Assembly (NCBI RefSeq): GCF_037975245.1
Contig: NC_092561.1
Span: 4,762,001-4,826,000 of the forward strand
Direction of reading: 5' to 3'
Length of the DNA: 64,000 nt
DNA from: Apostichopus japonicus
Taxonomy: Eukaryota > Echinodermata > Holothuroidea > Aspidochirotida > Stichopodidae
Shown: in pieces, positions 32,381 to 45,089 of the stretch
How positions within the stretch are numbered: position 1 is the stretch's first letter
Layout of the letters: every line of letters begins with the position of its first letter
Program-made: the position numbers and the translations under genes
The notes under the pieces: model-generated
Told to the model about the DNA's origin: nothing
Database searches by the model: none
Seen by the model: only the letters and a program-made list of their open reading frames with translations

Positions 32381-33994
32381 TTATATATTTTCGTATGTAC
32401 TCCTATCTGGGTTTTCCAGTGGTTGATCTAATGCTTTATCTGAGGCTATCCCGCAATTCTCGGAATCCTTACTAAGAGACCTTCCATCCATGCTTGAATC
32501 TAACGATAATTTAGCTGGTTGGATTTCTGTTTCTTTTTCTCCTTTGCTAGTTTCAATTTGTGCATAAATCGGTGTCAAGTTATAAATTTCGTCCCAATTG
32601 TCCCCGTTTCCAAATTTCTCTTCAACAACGATACCTGTTGAATCTGTCTCCAAGAATGTTTGGTTTGAGGGAATACTAAGTGAACCTCCGCTGTTGCTTG
32701 ATGATAATTGCGGTCGTTGTTTCTTGACCTCAAGTATTCCTTCACCATTTACCTTTGTTGTTTCAAATAATTTTATTTCTTCAAGTTTTGAGCTTTTATT
32801 ACATTTCTTTACCACGTTCATATTTTCGTACATATCTTCGGTCAGTAGAAATGATGATCCAGTTTGATCAAGGATTGAGACATCCTCGGCTTGCCTTGTC
32901 GGAGAAGATTTGTTGTCTGTTCTAACAAGTTTTTCATCATTGCTGATTGAAATATCCTTCCTTACAAAAGTTGGTGTCAAGTAAATACTTGTGTTATGAC
33001 ATGTTCCTCTTTCAACCTTTGCATGGCTATCTAGAATTCCGAGAGAACCCATCAATAACTCCCTGGAACGAGAACGCTTTCTATATCTAATCACTGCAAA
33101 CGTGAGCAATATTAGCAGAGACAAAAGCAACGTAAACAACATTGCTAGTTTGATTATCAACATGGTTGTTTCATCTTCAAACACAAGTGACGTCATTTCA
33201 GTCGTAGCAACTGTTTCCATATTAATCGTTGTGGACATCAGGTCAATGGAATGGTAATCTTCACTGGTATAGGCGTCTCCATCGTACGCACATGTAAAGT
33301 TTTGACGAGATAAGGAAGAAAACAGTACTTTTTTTAATTCAACGGGCAACCAACATCTAGTCTTAATGTCAAGAGAATTAAGGAAATGGATAAACGACCA
33401 CAAACTGCAATCACAAGTCCATGGATTCCCCCAAGCGCCGACAATTGACAGTTGGGAAAGACTGCGAAACAATTCTATTGAGACAAACGATAATCGATTT
33501 CTATCAATACGTAATGTTTTTAAGTTATGCAAATCTAGGAAGGCATCGTTATCAATAAATGTTATACGATTATTGGATATGTCAAGTATACGTAGGCTGA
33601 TAAGCCCTCGGAAGGTACCCGAGTTGATTTGGGTCAAATTATTTGTCGACATACGAATTTCATTCAAGTGTGACAATGACGAGAAAGATCCATCTTCAAC
33701 AGTTTCTAAACTATTCTTAGAGAGATTAATTTTTCTCAAGTTTTCATTAGCACTAAAGTCCTTGGTACTGATGTTGACGATACCATGACCATTGAGATCC
33801 AATATAGTAGTGTCATGAGGAATTTGTTGTGGAATACGAATTAAACGGTTGACTGTATTATTGCAAAAGAAAGTCGTAGACTGACAAAAGCATCCGAGTA
33901 CGTCCGGGCAGGACTGAACACCACTGACGACGCTGGCCAGGACTCCAAGCTTTAGTAAACAATTAATCACACACATAGTTACGACTATTGTCAT
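32381..33994 (-). CDS. Leucine-rich-repeat transmembrane receptor with tyrosine motifs
   Basis: An uninterrupted 537-residue frame from the ATG at 33994. Residues 1-25 form a hydrophobic signal peptide, and 29-60 a cysteine cap (CPDVLGCFCQ...FFC). About five LRRs of the LxxLxIxxNxL type follow at 63-182, then a C-terminal LRR cap at 189-236 (NPWTCDCSLW...RCW...FTC). Residues 278-302 are a transmembrane helix followed by RYRKRSRSR. The ~235-residue tail has YENM (389), YNLT (471), YAQI (477) and YENI as the last four residues. YENM fits p85 and Grb2 SH2 binding, and STYENI fits the S-x-Y-x-x-I ITIM pattern. The frame stays open upstream to 34165 but there translates a (TA)n tract, so I reject that extension. 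It is likely a cell-surface signalling receptor; the ligand is unknown. Confidence 0.85.
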   Translation of the reverse strand: MTIVVTMCVINCLLKLGVLASVVSGVQSCPDVLGCFCQSTTFFCNNTVNRLIRIPQQIPHDTTILDLNGHGIVNISTKDFSANENLRKINLSKNSLETVEDGSFSSLSHLNEIRMSTNNLTQINSGTFRGLISLRILDISNNRITFIDNDAFLDLHNLKTLRIDRNRLSFVSIELFRSLSQLSIVGAWGNPWTCDCSLWSFIHFLNSLDIKTRCWLPVELKKVLFSSLSRQNFTCAYDGDAYTSEDYHSIDLMSTTINMETVATTEMTSLVFEDETTMLIIKLAMLFTLLLSLLILLTFAVIRYRKRSRSRELLMGSLGILDSHAKVERGTCHNTSIYLTPTFVRKDISISNDEKLVRTDNKSSPTRQAEDVSILDQTGSSFLLTEDMYENMNVVKKCNKSSKLEEIKLFETTKVNGEGILEVKKQRPQLSSSNSGGSLSIPSNQTFLETDSTGIVVEEKFGNGDNWDEIYNLTPIYAQIETSKGEKETEIQPAKLSLDSSMDGRSLSKDSENCGIASDKALDQPLENPDRSTYENI

Positions 33995-34897
33995 ATTTAC
34001 GTGAACAGAAACACATACACCATGAGTTTTCTTAGCATATATATATATATATATGTTTATATGTATATATATATATATATATAAATATGGTATGTGTATT
34101 CGCTTTATGTCGTCAAGTTTATTCCTTATAGCGTGATGAGTCCACATGTACGATATGCAATCCACATATCAAAGAAAATAATTAACCATTTTTGGAAAAA
34201 CTTTGAATTTGACAATGATAAATCTCGATTCCATCACAAATACTTTCGAATAGAAGATCATCGCTGGACACCGAGATAAGTTTATCACCAAACCACCGTC
34301 TAGCTATACGTGTAATGTGTCCGATAATTAGCGTCGTTACATATTAATAAAAGTAATAATAAACAACTGAATCGGCAACAAAACAGCAGTGTCGAATGAC
34401 TATACGTTTTATGCTAAGGTGTGTAGATATTGTCAATACTACAGTATATGGAAACAACTATTCCTGACACAATATTCATAGAATGATGATATACTCCTTG
34501 TACTCCCTTATCGTAATAAAATCCTTTCAACACTAATTAAAGGAAACTGTGTGCATTATGCTTTGGTTTTTTAGTTCAAGAAATCTCCCCGTTTCGTTTT
34601 GTATCTTTATTTAGTTTTAATAGCCGTGCCTGTGATATTGATACAAGGAATCAAATCGTCTGTTCTTTGTTTTTTATATCGCGTGAACTATAAAAGTGCT
34701 TTCCATTTGATTTTTGACCGGTATTCTACTTACATCGAAATATACTAACTTTTGAAAACAGAGCTAAAAGAGAAACAGTTTTCTGTCAGCTGAGTCAATA
34801 ATAAGTCATTACAATAATACTATAAAACTTATTGTAAGGATATACGCTGTATTTCACTAACAATTTATAAACATCTGGTTTTTCCGTGTTATGACTA
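33995..34897. other. Upstream of the LRR gene
   Basis: Contains an interrupted (TA)n tract at 34040-34085 directly upstream of the LRR start codon, then AT-rich sequence up to the TIR element. An upstream non-coding exon cannot be excluded. Confidence 0.35.
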
Positions 34898-35600
34898 CAC
34901 TGTTAAAAAAATTTCTGTTAAAATACAGAATTTCTCTGGCAGCAGAGTTTCCAGGAAATGTCTGTTATTTCCAACTGCAGATAATCTATGTAAAATAAAC
35001 AGTCTAAAACTGTTATTAATACAGTTTATTTCTTTCATTATAACAGTTTTTGTCCGTAAACTTACTGTACGACGACCGTTATTTTACACCATGTTCTCTG
35101 TAAAATAAACAGTCTGAAACTGTTATTTACACAGTTTTTCCCCCAATTATAACAGTTTCTGTCCGTAAAATCACTGTACGTCAACCGTTATTTTACACCA
35201 TATTCTATGTAAAATAAACAGTCTAAAACTGTTATTATACAGTTTTTATTTTGCATTATAAAAGTCTTTGTCTGTAAAATTACTGTACGACGACCGTAAT
35301 TTTACACTGAATTCTATGTTAAATACACAGTATGAGAGCGTAATTCATAGTTTTTCTTTGCATTATAAAAGTTTTCATCCGTAAATTACTATATGATGGC
35401 CGTTATTTTACACTACATTCTATGTAAAATAGACAGTCTGAAATGCTTATTTACACAGTTTTTCTTGAAATACAGTATGTCTTTTTCTCTGTAAAATAAC
35501 TGTATTGTGACTTTTAATTTACTGTTTCTTTTAGGTAAAGTCTAGTCTTTAATGTTATCTATAGTTTTTTTCCTTGCAATAAATAGGTCTTTGTCTGTAA
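34898..35600. repeat. Left TIR and ~110-bp subterminal repeat array of the TIR element
   Basis: After the TIR, TGTAAAATAAACAGTCTRAAA, CTGTTATTTACACAGTTTTT and GTCCGTAAAATTACTGTACG with ACGACCGTTATTTTACACC recur at about 34990, 35100, 35212, 35325 and 35420. CTGTTAAAAT/TTTACAG words of the TIR are scattered through the array. Confidence 0.85.
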
Positions 35601-36967
35601 AATTGGCTTTCAGATGGAATTACTATTATCAGTGAGATTATAAAATAAAAAAACAACTTATTGTTCTCTGAAACTTTTATTTACAACGTTAAAACTTGTT
35701 GAAACATATTTTTGAACGTCAAAACCTTAAAAGTAATATATAAGACTGAACATCATAAGGCAATCTCTTATTGATGGCTGGGTATTTGCTGGGTGCCCCA
35801 GCCTTTCTTTTGGAAAAGGTTTTGTTATACAGACGATACTTTCATTGTTTGGAAATATACTGATAAGTCTGTATGTGGCCATATTTGTCTCTTCGGCCAC
35901 TTCAGGAAATCCTGGATCAGCCACTGAAAGTTTTCACAATTGACTGATCATAAAACACTAAGCTTTGACACCTGCTAGTTCCTTGCCCTTTCATTGCTCT
36001 ACAACAAAGTTCACTCAAGGTCACTGTATTATGTAACCACAGAAACTTAGGTGTCTTCACTATTCTTCACTTAACTTTATTACAACTATGTTCATTTCAT
36101 GTATTTTTAAATGTTCTAGCAGTATTAAATATATCGCTCATATACCATATTCACTTTAATGGGCATATCAATGTTCACAGAAAATTGATACCTGTAACTG
36201 TGGTAACTCCTCTATTGCTGATAAGGATTGTATACTTTTTCTAATTTTCGTGACCTTCTTTAGCCCTTAAAGTTCAAAGTGGAAGTTAAAGACAAGGATA
36301 TGTTACAATAGGTAAAAATAAAGATTAACTAATCTGTTAACCAAAGATATTGTAAATCATCTGATCAAAAGATATATAAACAATGATTTGACCTTTGTAC
36401 CCGTAAATGATTAAAAAAAGTTGTCCTTATATTCCTGTGCTTCTGCTTGAGTGGAAGGAGCAGTTTTATGAAAAGATTTCATGTTAAAATTTAGCATAGA
36501 GATTTTATATTTTGACAACAAAATATAATTTAGATATCAAGCTTATAGCATTAACAAAATGAACAGAATGACTTGACATCTGAAACTATTATGAATTCAA
36601 AACTTTTCTAACATTTGTGAACCTGCTTGGAAGAGTTTCAGAGTTTATGGAGTTATTGGAAAGGTGTCATAATAGCACCAAATAATAGTCTTTAAAAAGT
36701 TTGTCAACAAGTAAAACCTTGTAAATATCCACCAACAAAGTAAAACACAATAGTTTGAACTCTGTATAAATGTTTAACTGTTCATTTGTAAATGAGACTT
36801 CTCTGTAGCTGGAGAGTCTATGGTTCCAGTTAAGGAGGCTCAAGAGGCTCGCTAACATTTTCTCAACTAGGAACACCTTAAATCAACTAAGTGACCTAGA
36901 TTTATAATTCAACGTTACCAAATTGTCAGACTAATGTGACGAATCATGGGAAGTGCCTGAAAAGCAT

Positions 36968-39900
36968 TTAGACTGTCCAATCTGACTCAAATTCCTTCAG
37001 GTTTCCAACCAAAGCCAAAATTTTTGGGTTGACAGGATAGCTCTTCTTGGATTTGGGGGTCTTTCTTCCCTTTTCTGGATTCAATCCAACAAAGCAGCTG
37101 CAAAGAGGAGCAAAAATTAGAACTGTGAAATCATAAAGTTCAAATAAGTTAGCAATTATTAAACCATTTAACAATTAATTTCCTTTGGTCTCAAATTTAC
37201 ACTACAGTATGACATACATGATAGTAAGATATGGTCAAAATATGATGTGACACAACTCAGTTTCCAATTGTATGTGTGCTCACTGGTGTTGATAGAAGCA
37301 ATTGAGCTGGATACCTGTCTTAATTTACAAGCCTTTGGAATTCAACAGTTTTCTAGGAAATCATGATCTGAAAAGAAGAGCTAATTTGTGAATCCTCTTT
37401 TAATTTCAATTTTGTTCAGTTTAAGCTGATACCCTATAGTTGTAACAAATTGTGAAGGTGTTCTCAGTAATTAACCAAACTCATACATTCCCACCCTTCT
37501 CCAAAATAATAAAACATGCCATTCAACTATTTACACTAACTTTCCATTGGTGAAAATTATGTAAAGGTCATCAATGTTTACAAAAGGTTACCAAAGCTGC
37601 TGTTATTCTTGGACCACAACAAATAGTACAAAATAAGTAAATCAGCTGTAACTGAGAACAGAGTATGGTTTATTTCAATGATCTGCCCAGGAGTTGAGTT
37701 AACTGCAATTTGTTGATTTTTTTCTATATTGGTACCTTTATGATCGGCTGATCTTTTGAAGGTGGCTAATAATATGCATACACTCTTACATTCCATGTCA
37801 AGGGAATGTCCACACAAAATAACAATGGTTAACTATTACTAGGGTACTTTCAGCCTACTCACCGCTGGATAAACTCCATTAAAGTTGCACCTTCAGATGG
37901 ATACTCAATGTTTAAGATGAAAAACATTGCAAACAGCATGATCATTGCACTTTCAAAAGTTTGAATGTGGTCATTAACAATAACCATATCTACTGCCAAC
38001 ATAAACTTTCTTCCAGTGTACATGTTTGGACCTGCAAAAAATAAATATCAATTAGAACTATTAAGAGAATGTTCATTTAAAGTTAATGCCACTGCTATGA
38101 CTACCACTACTTTACAGTTGCAGCGTGAATATACTCCAACTCGCGTGCACTAATGGGTCATTATTTTTTATTCAATATTATTTTTACCGGTATTCAAGGT
38201 TTGTTTCGGATGTATTTCGATATATTCGTTGATGGCAGATTTCAATATTGTCGGTGTGGATATGAAAGAAAAAACGGTTTATCTGATATATCGATTTACT
38301 GAGGCACCCTAGATCAGCAACACAAAAATGACATTGAAAATGTTGCAATGGTCAACCAAAATGTTTTTACCACATATGAAGTCAAAAATGGGCTATAGTT
38401 CTTGAGTTTCATGTTACATGCTGAGCATCAAATGCACACATGCATGCTGAATTGATGCTGTAACAGAGTTTTCCCAGTTAAATCTCAGATTGACCCATGA
38501 CTTTGTCTTCCACAGGTGACAGTGCACTATGAGGTGTCATTGACACACTTGCCAACATATAACTTCCTAGGTTTCTCTAATCAAAGATTCTCAAATTTTG
38601 ACCACTGTTGATTCAAGTGACCACACCTACATACCACATGAGATCTGTCCAAGATTCCCTTCTTGAGATATCATGTTTACAAAGTATTCACAGTTTCACC
38701 TCTGTTGACCCCAAATGATCTTTGACCTTTGCCAAAAACAATAGGCTTCTTGTACTCTATCGGGTACACCCACATGCCAACTATGAAATCTATCTAAGCT
38801 TCCTTTCATGAGAAATTGTGTTTACAAGGTAGGCATCAGTAAAATACATACACATGCACAAATACTCACCATCACAAATTTCAAAGGTTACAACTATCAT
38901 CCAAACCAAAAAGGGGAAAAAGAGCAGTGTATATGTACTGGAGGAAATGCATATTAGAGCAAAATCCTCCAAATGCTTCTCACCTTGAATAATGATGCAT
39001 GGGGATGTTGACTTCAGATCCTTAGTAATATTCTACACAGTACTGGTTTCCTGTACATAATGTAAATGTAGGAACATTAAAATTGTTTGGAATACTTATC
39101 TTATTATGTGGGACAAAACATTCAAGATGCCATCTGGGAAAACAGTAGTATCTTCCAAAGCATAACATAAAATAAATGAAACTGAGGGACAATATGCATC
39201 CCTGAAATCAAAATGATGACAATGGGGAAGATCTTAATCAACTGATGGCATATGATGTACTGAACTTTGGACTTCAGAGTCCCAATACACAACAATTACA
39301 ACTGACCTACAAACAGTGACCATCGCAGAGGAAAATCGTTATAAAGTCAATCAACTTGACTAATACATCTACATAACTGTAAGTGTAAGAACAACAAACC
39401 AGAGAAAAACACAGACAAATAGTGCTATTCTGAGACTGTTCACAAGCTTAATGATTTATAAAGGTAGCTTCTTCTTACCTTTGCAAGGTAGAAAAGATCA
39501 TCCCATTTATCTCCAAGGTGATTGCAGAGGAGGAGAATAAGTCCTGGAACATCAGGGGAATGATCACCACTTTCCTTCTTAGCACTCTCCCATCAGCTAT
39601 TATATTTTGCACCTCCTTCTTCTTCTTTGCTGACACTTGCAGAAACTTCTGAATTCAACTGATTTCAGTTTGATGCCCACTAAGTCTTCAAAATGTCCCA
39701 TCATCCCAACCTCCTCAAACAAGAAAGGATATTCATCAAGGAGAGCACATACAGGAACTTGCTGACTGTTTATCTTGGCACGGATGGTTGGAAATACATT
39801 TTTCATGAGGAAAACAAGCTCATTGTCATCCCATATGTTAAGTTCATGCATCACCTTTAAGTCATCTGTCTTTTTTCTCTGCGTGTCTCGATCCTCCCCT

Positions 39901-40439
39901 TCAGGTAGGTCCTCTGGTTGCCAGTTTTTGCAGCCATATGAGGTGCTGAGTTTACGCTCTTTGTTAGTGCTTCATTCTGTTCACCCTCTACAAACAGAGG
40001 GTAACCAACATTTAGGTGAAATTTGCCTCTATTGAGATTGCTCATACGGTTTTCCAACTGTGTAAGAAGGGATGCATATCCACTACCAACAACAAGTCCT
40101 TCAATGTCATCTTTAAAGGGTTCTGGAAACTCACGAACGATCTTCTGTGCAATAATAGAAAGGTGCTTTCGTCCTGGACTTGACTCAACTTTCATTATAT
40201 ATGTCATTGCATAATATTCTGATCATTTCACGCCGTTCTTTGGGAGTGGGTCTCTGTTTCTTCTGGAGTGATTTTGTGAGGCTTTTAGGCATTTTATCCC
40301 AATCAACTTTAAATGACTCTGCCCAATCTGCAATTACCGCTGCTGGACTTGATCCTGCTGAACTGGGCACCCAGCTGCATCCTGGTGAACTGGCCACAGA
40401 GTCGGGTTCAGATGATTGTGAAGATTCTGATCCAAGCAA
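36968..40439 (-). pseudogene. SAMD3-like accessory gene of the TIR element, partly frameshifted
   Basis: Exon pieces in order: 40439-~40200 (FKVDWDKMPKSL, RPTPKERREMIRIL), then ~40200-39840 (SPGRKHLSIIAQKIVREFP, a SYGCKNWQ block) and 39840-39600 (WDDNELVFLMKNVFP). Then comes ~39570-39479 (SPDVPGLILLLCNHLGDKWD, GTAAGA donor). Finally 39020-38984, 38031-37863 (TGRKFMLAVDMVIVND, IEYPSEGATLMEFIQR) and 37097-36968 (CFVGLNPEKGRK, ending TAA). The last three exons splice in frame with good AG/GT borders. These blocks match the uncharacterised SAMD3-like proteins common in fish and invertebrates. At least two frameshifts (near 40200 and 39960) break the 5' half. No SAM domain was seen. Function in the element is unknown. 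Confidence 0.6.
38560..38870. repeat. Dispersed repeat (TTTGACC/GTTTACAAGG family), copy inside the TIR element
   Basis: CACCTCTGTTGACCCCAAATGATCTTTGACC, then AATAGGCTTCTTGTACTCTA and TTGTGTTTACAAGGTAGGC, match units at 56880-57440 in opposite orientation. It lies in introns of the SAMD3-like gene. Confidence 0.7.
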
Positions 40440-41517
40440 CTTTTCTTTAAGAATGAAAATATGTCACATCAATGAAAGTAGATGATATGAAATGAATAAA
40501 CAACCTTGATAAATTATTTCCTGATAACAGACATATATTGCATTAAGGTACTAGTTTTTTGGACACTCACAGAACATCAGCATTTACACAATAAACAGGG
40601 GCAGCACTCAAGCTCTCAATCTATCGAATCAAGCATATCTTCAATTGGCAACAGGGGCATTCTCTGACACGTCTGTTTCGGTTAAGCCGCTGCTTGTTTG
40701 TTGATGTAGGCAATGGCTTTGTACACATGTACACACCGTACCGTATGCCATATGGACCTTGTGCATAAGCATCGGACAAGGCGTGCTTCATAGTTTGTTA
40801 AGTTGTCGAGGTGTATTCTTATACTGTATGGAAAGCAAGCCATTGCCACAGTTCTCTGCATCTTTCAATCAGTATAGCCAAAGTGTGAAATTATTGGGGC
40901 AATTTTTGTTGATTATTGGTATACAAGTGTTTTTGGGGCAAAGTAACACTCATACATATCAAATTGTTGCGTCAATGGCATTATTTGGTCACTGCAGACA
41001 TTTTCGTAGTGCCCGCTTATTTGGACCCCAAAGTGGGGGCCAAGTATGATCCCAGAGTAGAGGTACTGTACCCCATACTAACCCATAGTGGTTGTTTTTC
41101 AAGGTGACCTTTAGCCTTGTCATACTCTCATATGAACTTCAACATACTCTACAAACAACATAGAACGTACGTTCTATGTTTAATTTGAATTGAAAAGAAG
41201 GGTTTCCTCTTTTCTTGTTGATAAATATTTTAGTTTGGGTATGTGGTGTATCATTTCATTAGTTTGACCTAGTGTTTTCTATTTGCTCACTACTTGAAAA
41301 CTGCTTTAAAAAAAATTCAAATCTAATGTATAATACTAATAATTAACCCAGAAAATTTTCTTTAGAGAATTACAAAAATGCTAATGATGTACTATGAGAC
41401 CAGTTTCCTTATTCAATTTGTGGTACCAGCAACTGTCTTAGACAATAAGAGAAACTTCTGTGTATCACATGTACTTACTATTTAGAAATTTTTCCATCTC
41501 CTCTTGTAACTTACTTC

Positions 41518-43411
41518 TTAACCTCCCCTTTCACCTCTCCATTCCTCAAAAAAACCACCTAAGCGGTTACCTGATAAATTTACAAATGCAGGTTTATTGT
41601 TTGCATCGCATCCTTGAAATTTAAACTGTACCAACATTATATTCAAATCTGCATATGTGAACCAATGTTTTTGTTTAATCCAGTATTGAATAAACATGGC
41701 TACATCGTAATCAACAACTCCTTCAAACAAGTCATGTCCCAGGCATGGTGGCAAACCAGGTGCACACACATGAAAATACCTCAAAGAATTAAAACATGAA
41801 TTAAATTTAATTCCTTGATGATGATTTTCTTCATGATCTTCAAGGTGTGCAATGCAAGAATCATACTCCTCCTTGGTTCTAGGCTTCCCAACAGCATATG
41901 GTGCATTACATTTGAAGTCATGTGAAGTTATTAAACAGTAGCGGCACATGTTAGTTCCTGAAAAACTCTCAATGAAACCCCCAATACAATGGGAACCTAA
42001 ATTATCCCCTAATATACAAGACAGCGCACCTTTCCAGACCACCCCGTCACTTGTTTCTATTCCAACTTCCTCTAATGTTTTCAAATCATTTATCACTCTC
42101 TCAAAAACCTTCTGCTGCCCAAAGACCTTAAAATCAACTTCTTTACAAAAAACACAAGCTGCATTGCATCAACAACAGATCTGTACTCAGGTTGGGTGTT
42201 TCCAAGTGTAAAGTACATTGCTAGTATTTTGTGTTTTATTCTTGCCGACCCAAGTGGGTTTACAATTTCAAATGAGTCTTCATAGAGAATGATGGACAAG
42301 GATCTTTCACAACTTTGAAACAAACTATTTTTTTTTAAAAACTGTACCATCCACTATGTCAGTAAGAACAGATGAGTCTTCACTGTGATGCCTACTTTGA
42401 CATTGTCCCAACACAAAATCATCCGAAAGGAGCAATTGAATGCTCTCCTTGATTGGAATGTAATGATAGTAATGCATTTTTTGTGCTGAATCTCTCCCTA
42501 GTGATATTGCAATTGGAGCAACAAACTTGAATGCTGATTTATAGTAAATTACTCTTTTCTACAGTGCTGCGTTCTGAGTTTTCCTTTACAACTACTGTAT
42601 CAATAGCAATCCATGCATCTATCTCATTCATATAATCGGCTACACATTTGATACGTTCTTCTGCTAAACCCTCATCTCTCAATTTTTGACATAAACTGTG
42701 AATAGTTTGAAGCTCCTCAACAATCATTTGAATTGTTTGTGATGGAACAAGTTGTTTTGCCTGAAGTTTCAGAAGAAACAAGGCAAAATTTTGTTGGAAT
42801 TGAAGCCTAGACTGACCTGTTTCTTGCACCCTACCTTGGCAATTGTTACTGTTTTCGAAATCACAGCTTATGTCATTTTCAATGACAAATCTATCAGTCT
42901 CTGTAGACACATCAAAGCAGTTAGTGTCTAGAGGTATATCTTGATCCAAAGAGCAATGATCACGAGTAGAAAGTTTGTATTTATCCAAAATGTTTACAGC
43001 TCCCCAGTTTCTGTGACAACGTGACAAATGTGCTGTAAATGAACTGGTTTTTGAAAAATCTCTTTTGCACTTCTTATATGGTCAAGATACAACTTGTTCT
43101 TTTCTTATATGTGCTTTTAAGTGTGCCAAATATGAGGACAGATCTGTGAGTTCTTTTTGACAGATTTCATACATACAAATCAATGACAGGTTAACTGACT
43201 GAAGTTTTGCTGCAACTGCTGTTTGCTTTTGAAGATGGCGGTGATACCTAGTCACATGAATCTTCATTGCAGCAAAAGTTGATAGGGTATAGCCACAATT
43301 AACAAAACAACATGGAAATCTCACTCGAGGTATATTCCTATGGGAACTCACATGATCAACATAGCCACGGATAGTAGCTGTTAGTGTATTGCATATTTTA
43401 CAGGTGTACAT
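41518..43411 (-). pseudogene. Zinc-finger/RNase-H-like transposase gene, decayed
   Basis: C2H2-type fingers (CKICNTL...HVSSH, CCFVNCGYTL...HVTRYH, C...HLKAH, then KCKRDFSKTSSFTAHLSRCH) precede a helical segment. A core follows with SIILYEDSFEIVNPLGSARI, GDNLGSHCIGGF, CRYC and LGHDLFEGVVDYD. D residues in YEDSFE and GDNLGS plus HDLFEGV look like the RNase-H-like transposase core of CACTA/Plavaka-type elements. Lesions are an in-frame TGA at 43082-43084 at a zinc-finger cysteine position, a frameshift near 42545, another in the A run near 42332-42340, and one in the T run near 42146. The 3' end stops after RLGG, where relatives continue. The copy cannot make a full protein. Confidence 0.65.
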
Positions 43412-45089
43412 TTCTGCCCTGCTTCACTATTGATTGGAGCTTATCAAAACTGATAATTTGAAAGAGACATGAATTATGCCTTTTCAAATTCAGCCATGTT
43501 CTAAAAGTCTAATTAACCTTGGCTAATCTAAAGACTGCATATTACATGCCACATGAGAGCCAATATCATCCATGTATGTAGGCTACCAGCACCAATTAAC
43601 TTACAAGTTACAATGTACCCACCCTTAAATCATATTAACCTAAACAACATGAAGCAAGGCTAAGCTTCACACGCACATATCAAAATGCACGGTAGGGTGA
43701 CGATAGGTAGTCTAATACAGCGCCAGTGTTACTATAGTGATAGTCTAACTCTTAATTATCGTTCGTCTGGTCTACGTTATAGGCAAACTAACGGTAGTAC
43801 TAGGCTAGGCCCTACGGTAAGAACTAAAATATAAACTAACCTTTTGTTATGACAGGCTTTCAAAGTTGTTTTGTTGATTATAATAATGCAAATGTGGCAT
43901 ATGGTTAAAATAAATTTACCACTCACGTCTGACGAAGTACTCAATGAAGTCCTGTTCTGGTGTGGAAATGTGCGTAGCCTACTGGACAGCAACGGCAGTT
44001 GTTTTCCTCTCGTGTCGACGTACTTTGAAGCGCTGTAGTATTGTATTGTGCAATCTATACACTTCATACGTACGTTAATGCGAGATGCGATCAATCATAA
44101 TGTACAGAACAGCACAGCATGTACTGGACGTTCTGACATCGCGCGCCAACTTGGGTCATGTGACTGCATGCTGGACTGTAGCCAAGTTTTCCGGGAAAGC
44201 CAACGGCAGCCGCCCAGAATGTATCAAAAGAATTCCCGCCTGTGCGCGAGACGTCATAGCTGTTACAGACACGTTGACGCCAATAATCGAGCTAGACCGG
44301 CTGGGTCGAATGGGAGGAGGGGTTGAAGGGGGGGGGGCGGTTCAGATGAATGAAATGACATTTGCTGTACTAGACATATTGAACAACATTTTGATACGTT
44401 CGGTGACCCATTTAGCTATAAATAGCTGCATGTGTGTGACCCAGTGATCGTACATTGAGCACACGGAATTGTCATCGGTTCATGTTTTACTGACAATACA
44501 AGTTAACATAAAACAACAATAAATTAGACTACATCTTGAAGGCTGGGCATTGTATTCTTGGCAGCTCACAGCAGTAATTGTTTTGATAGGATTTCGGAAG
44601 TTGTATACTCCTTAAACAAACGGTAAACCAATTGGAACAGTACCATCTATTGTAAAATTATGTTTTCATTAGTTAACACGTTAGGCATTTACAAATAATT
44701 CGTTTCTAAAACTCTAAATGGTTAGATTTCACATATTTGACCTACAGACCCTTCAAAGTTACCTTTCACATTGGTTTCGTTCGCTGGACAATTAAGGGTC
44801 ATTGATGAGCCTCACGGGGGTGGGGGTTGTTGCTCAAATGTAACACTAAGGCAGAAAACGACTGTAGGGACAAAGTTAACTGGTAATTGTGGGTTGGATC
44901 ATGGAGCTATCGGTAATAGCTTCATGGTTGGATTTCATTCTTTTCTTTGCCAAACGGTAATGTTACTGCACAATGGATTTTGTTGTAGCCTATACCATTG
45001 TATATTGGTAACGTGTTCCACCTTCAAGTATATTTTCGTATAACACTCTTCAAATTCCAATTTACATGCATTAGATTGCAAAAAAAAAA

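Noticed and set aside
34000-34165. N-terminal extension of the LRR protein upstream of 33994
   Set aside because: It would translate a (TA)n tract and give a signal peptide buried 58 residues inside. The ATG at 33994 places the signal peptide at the start.
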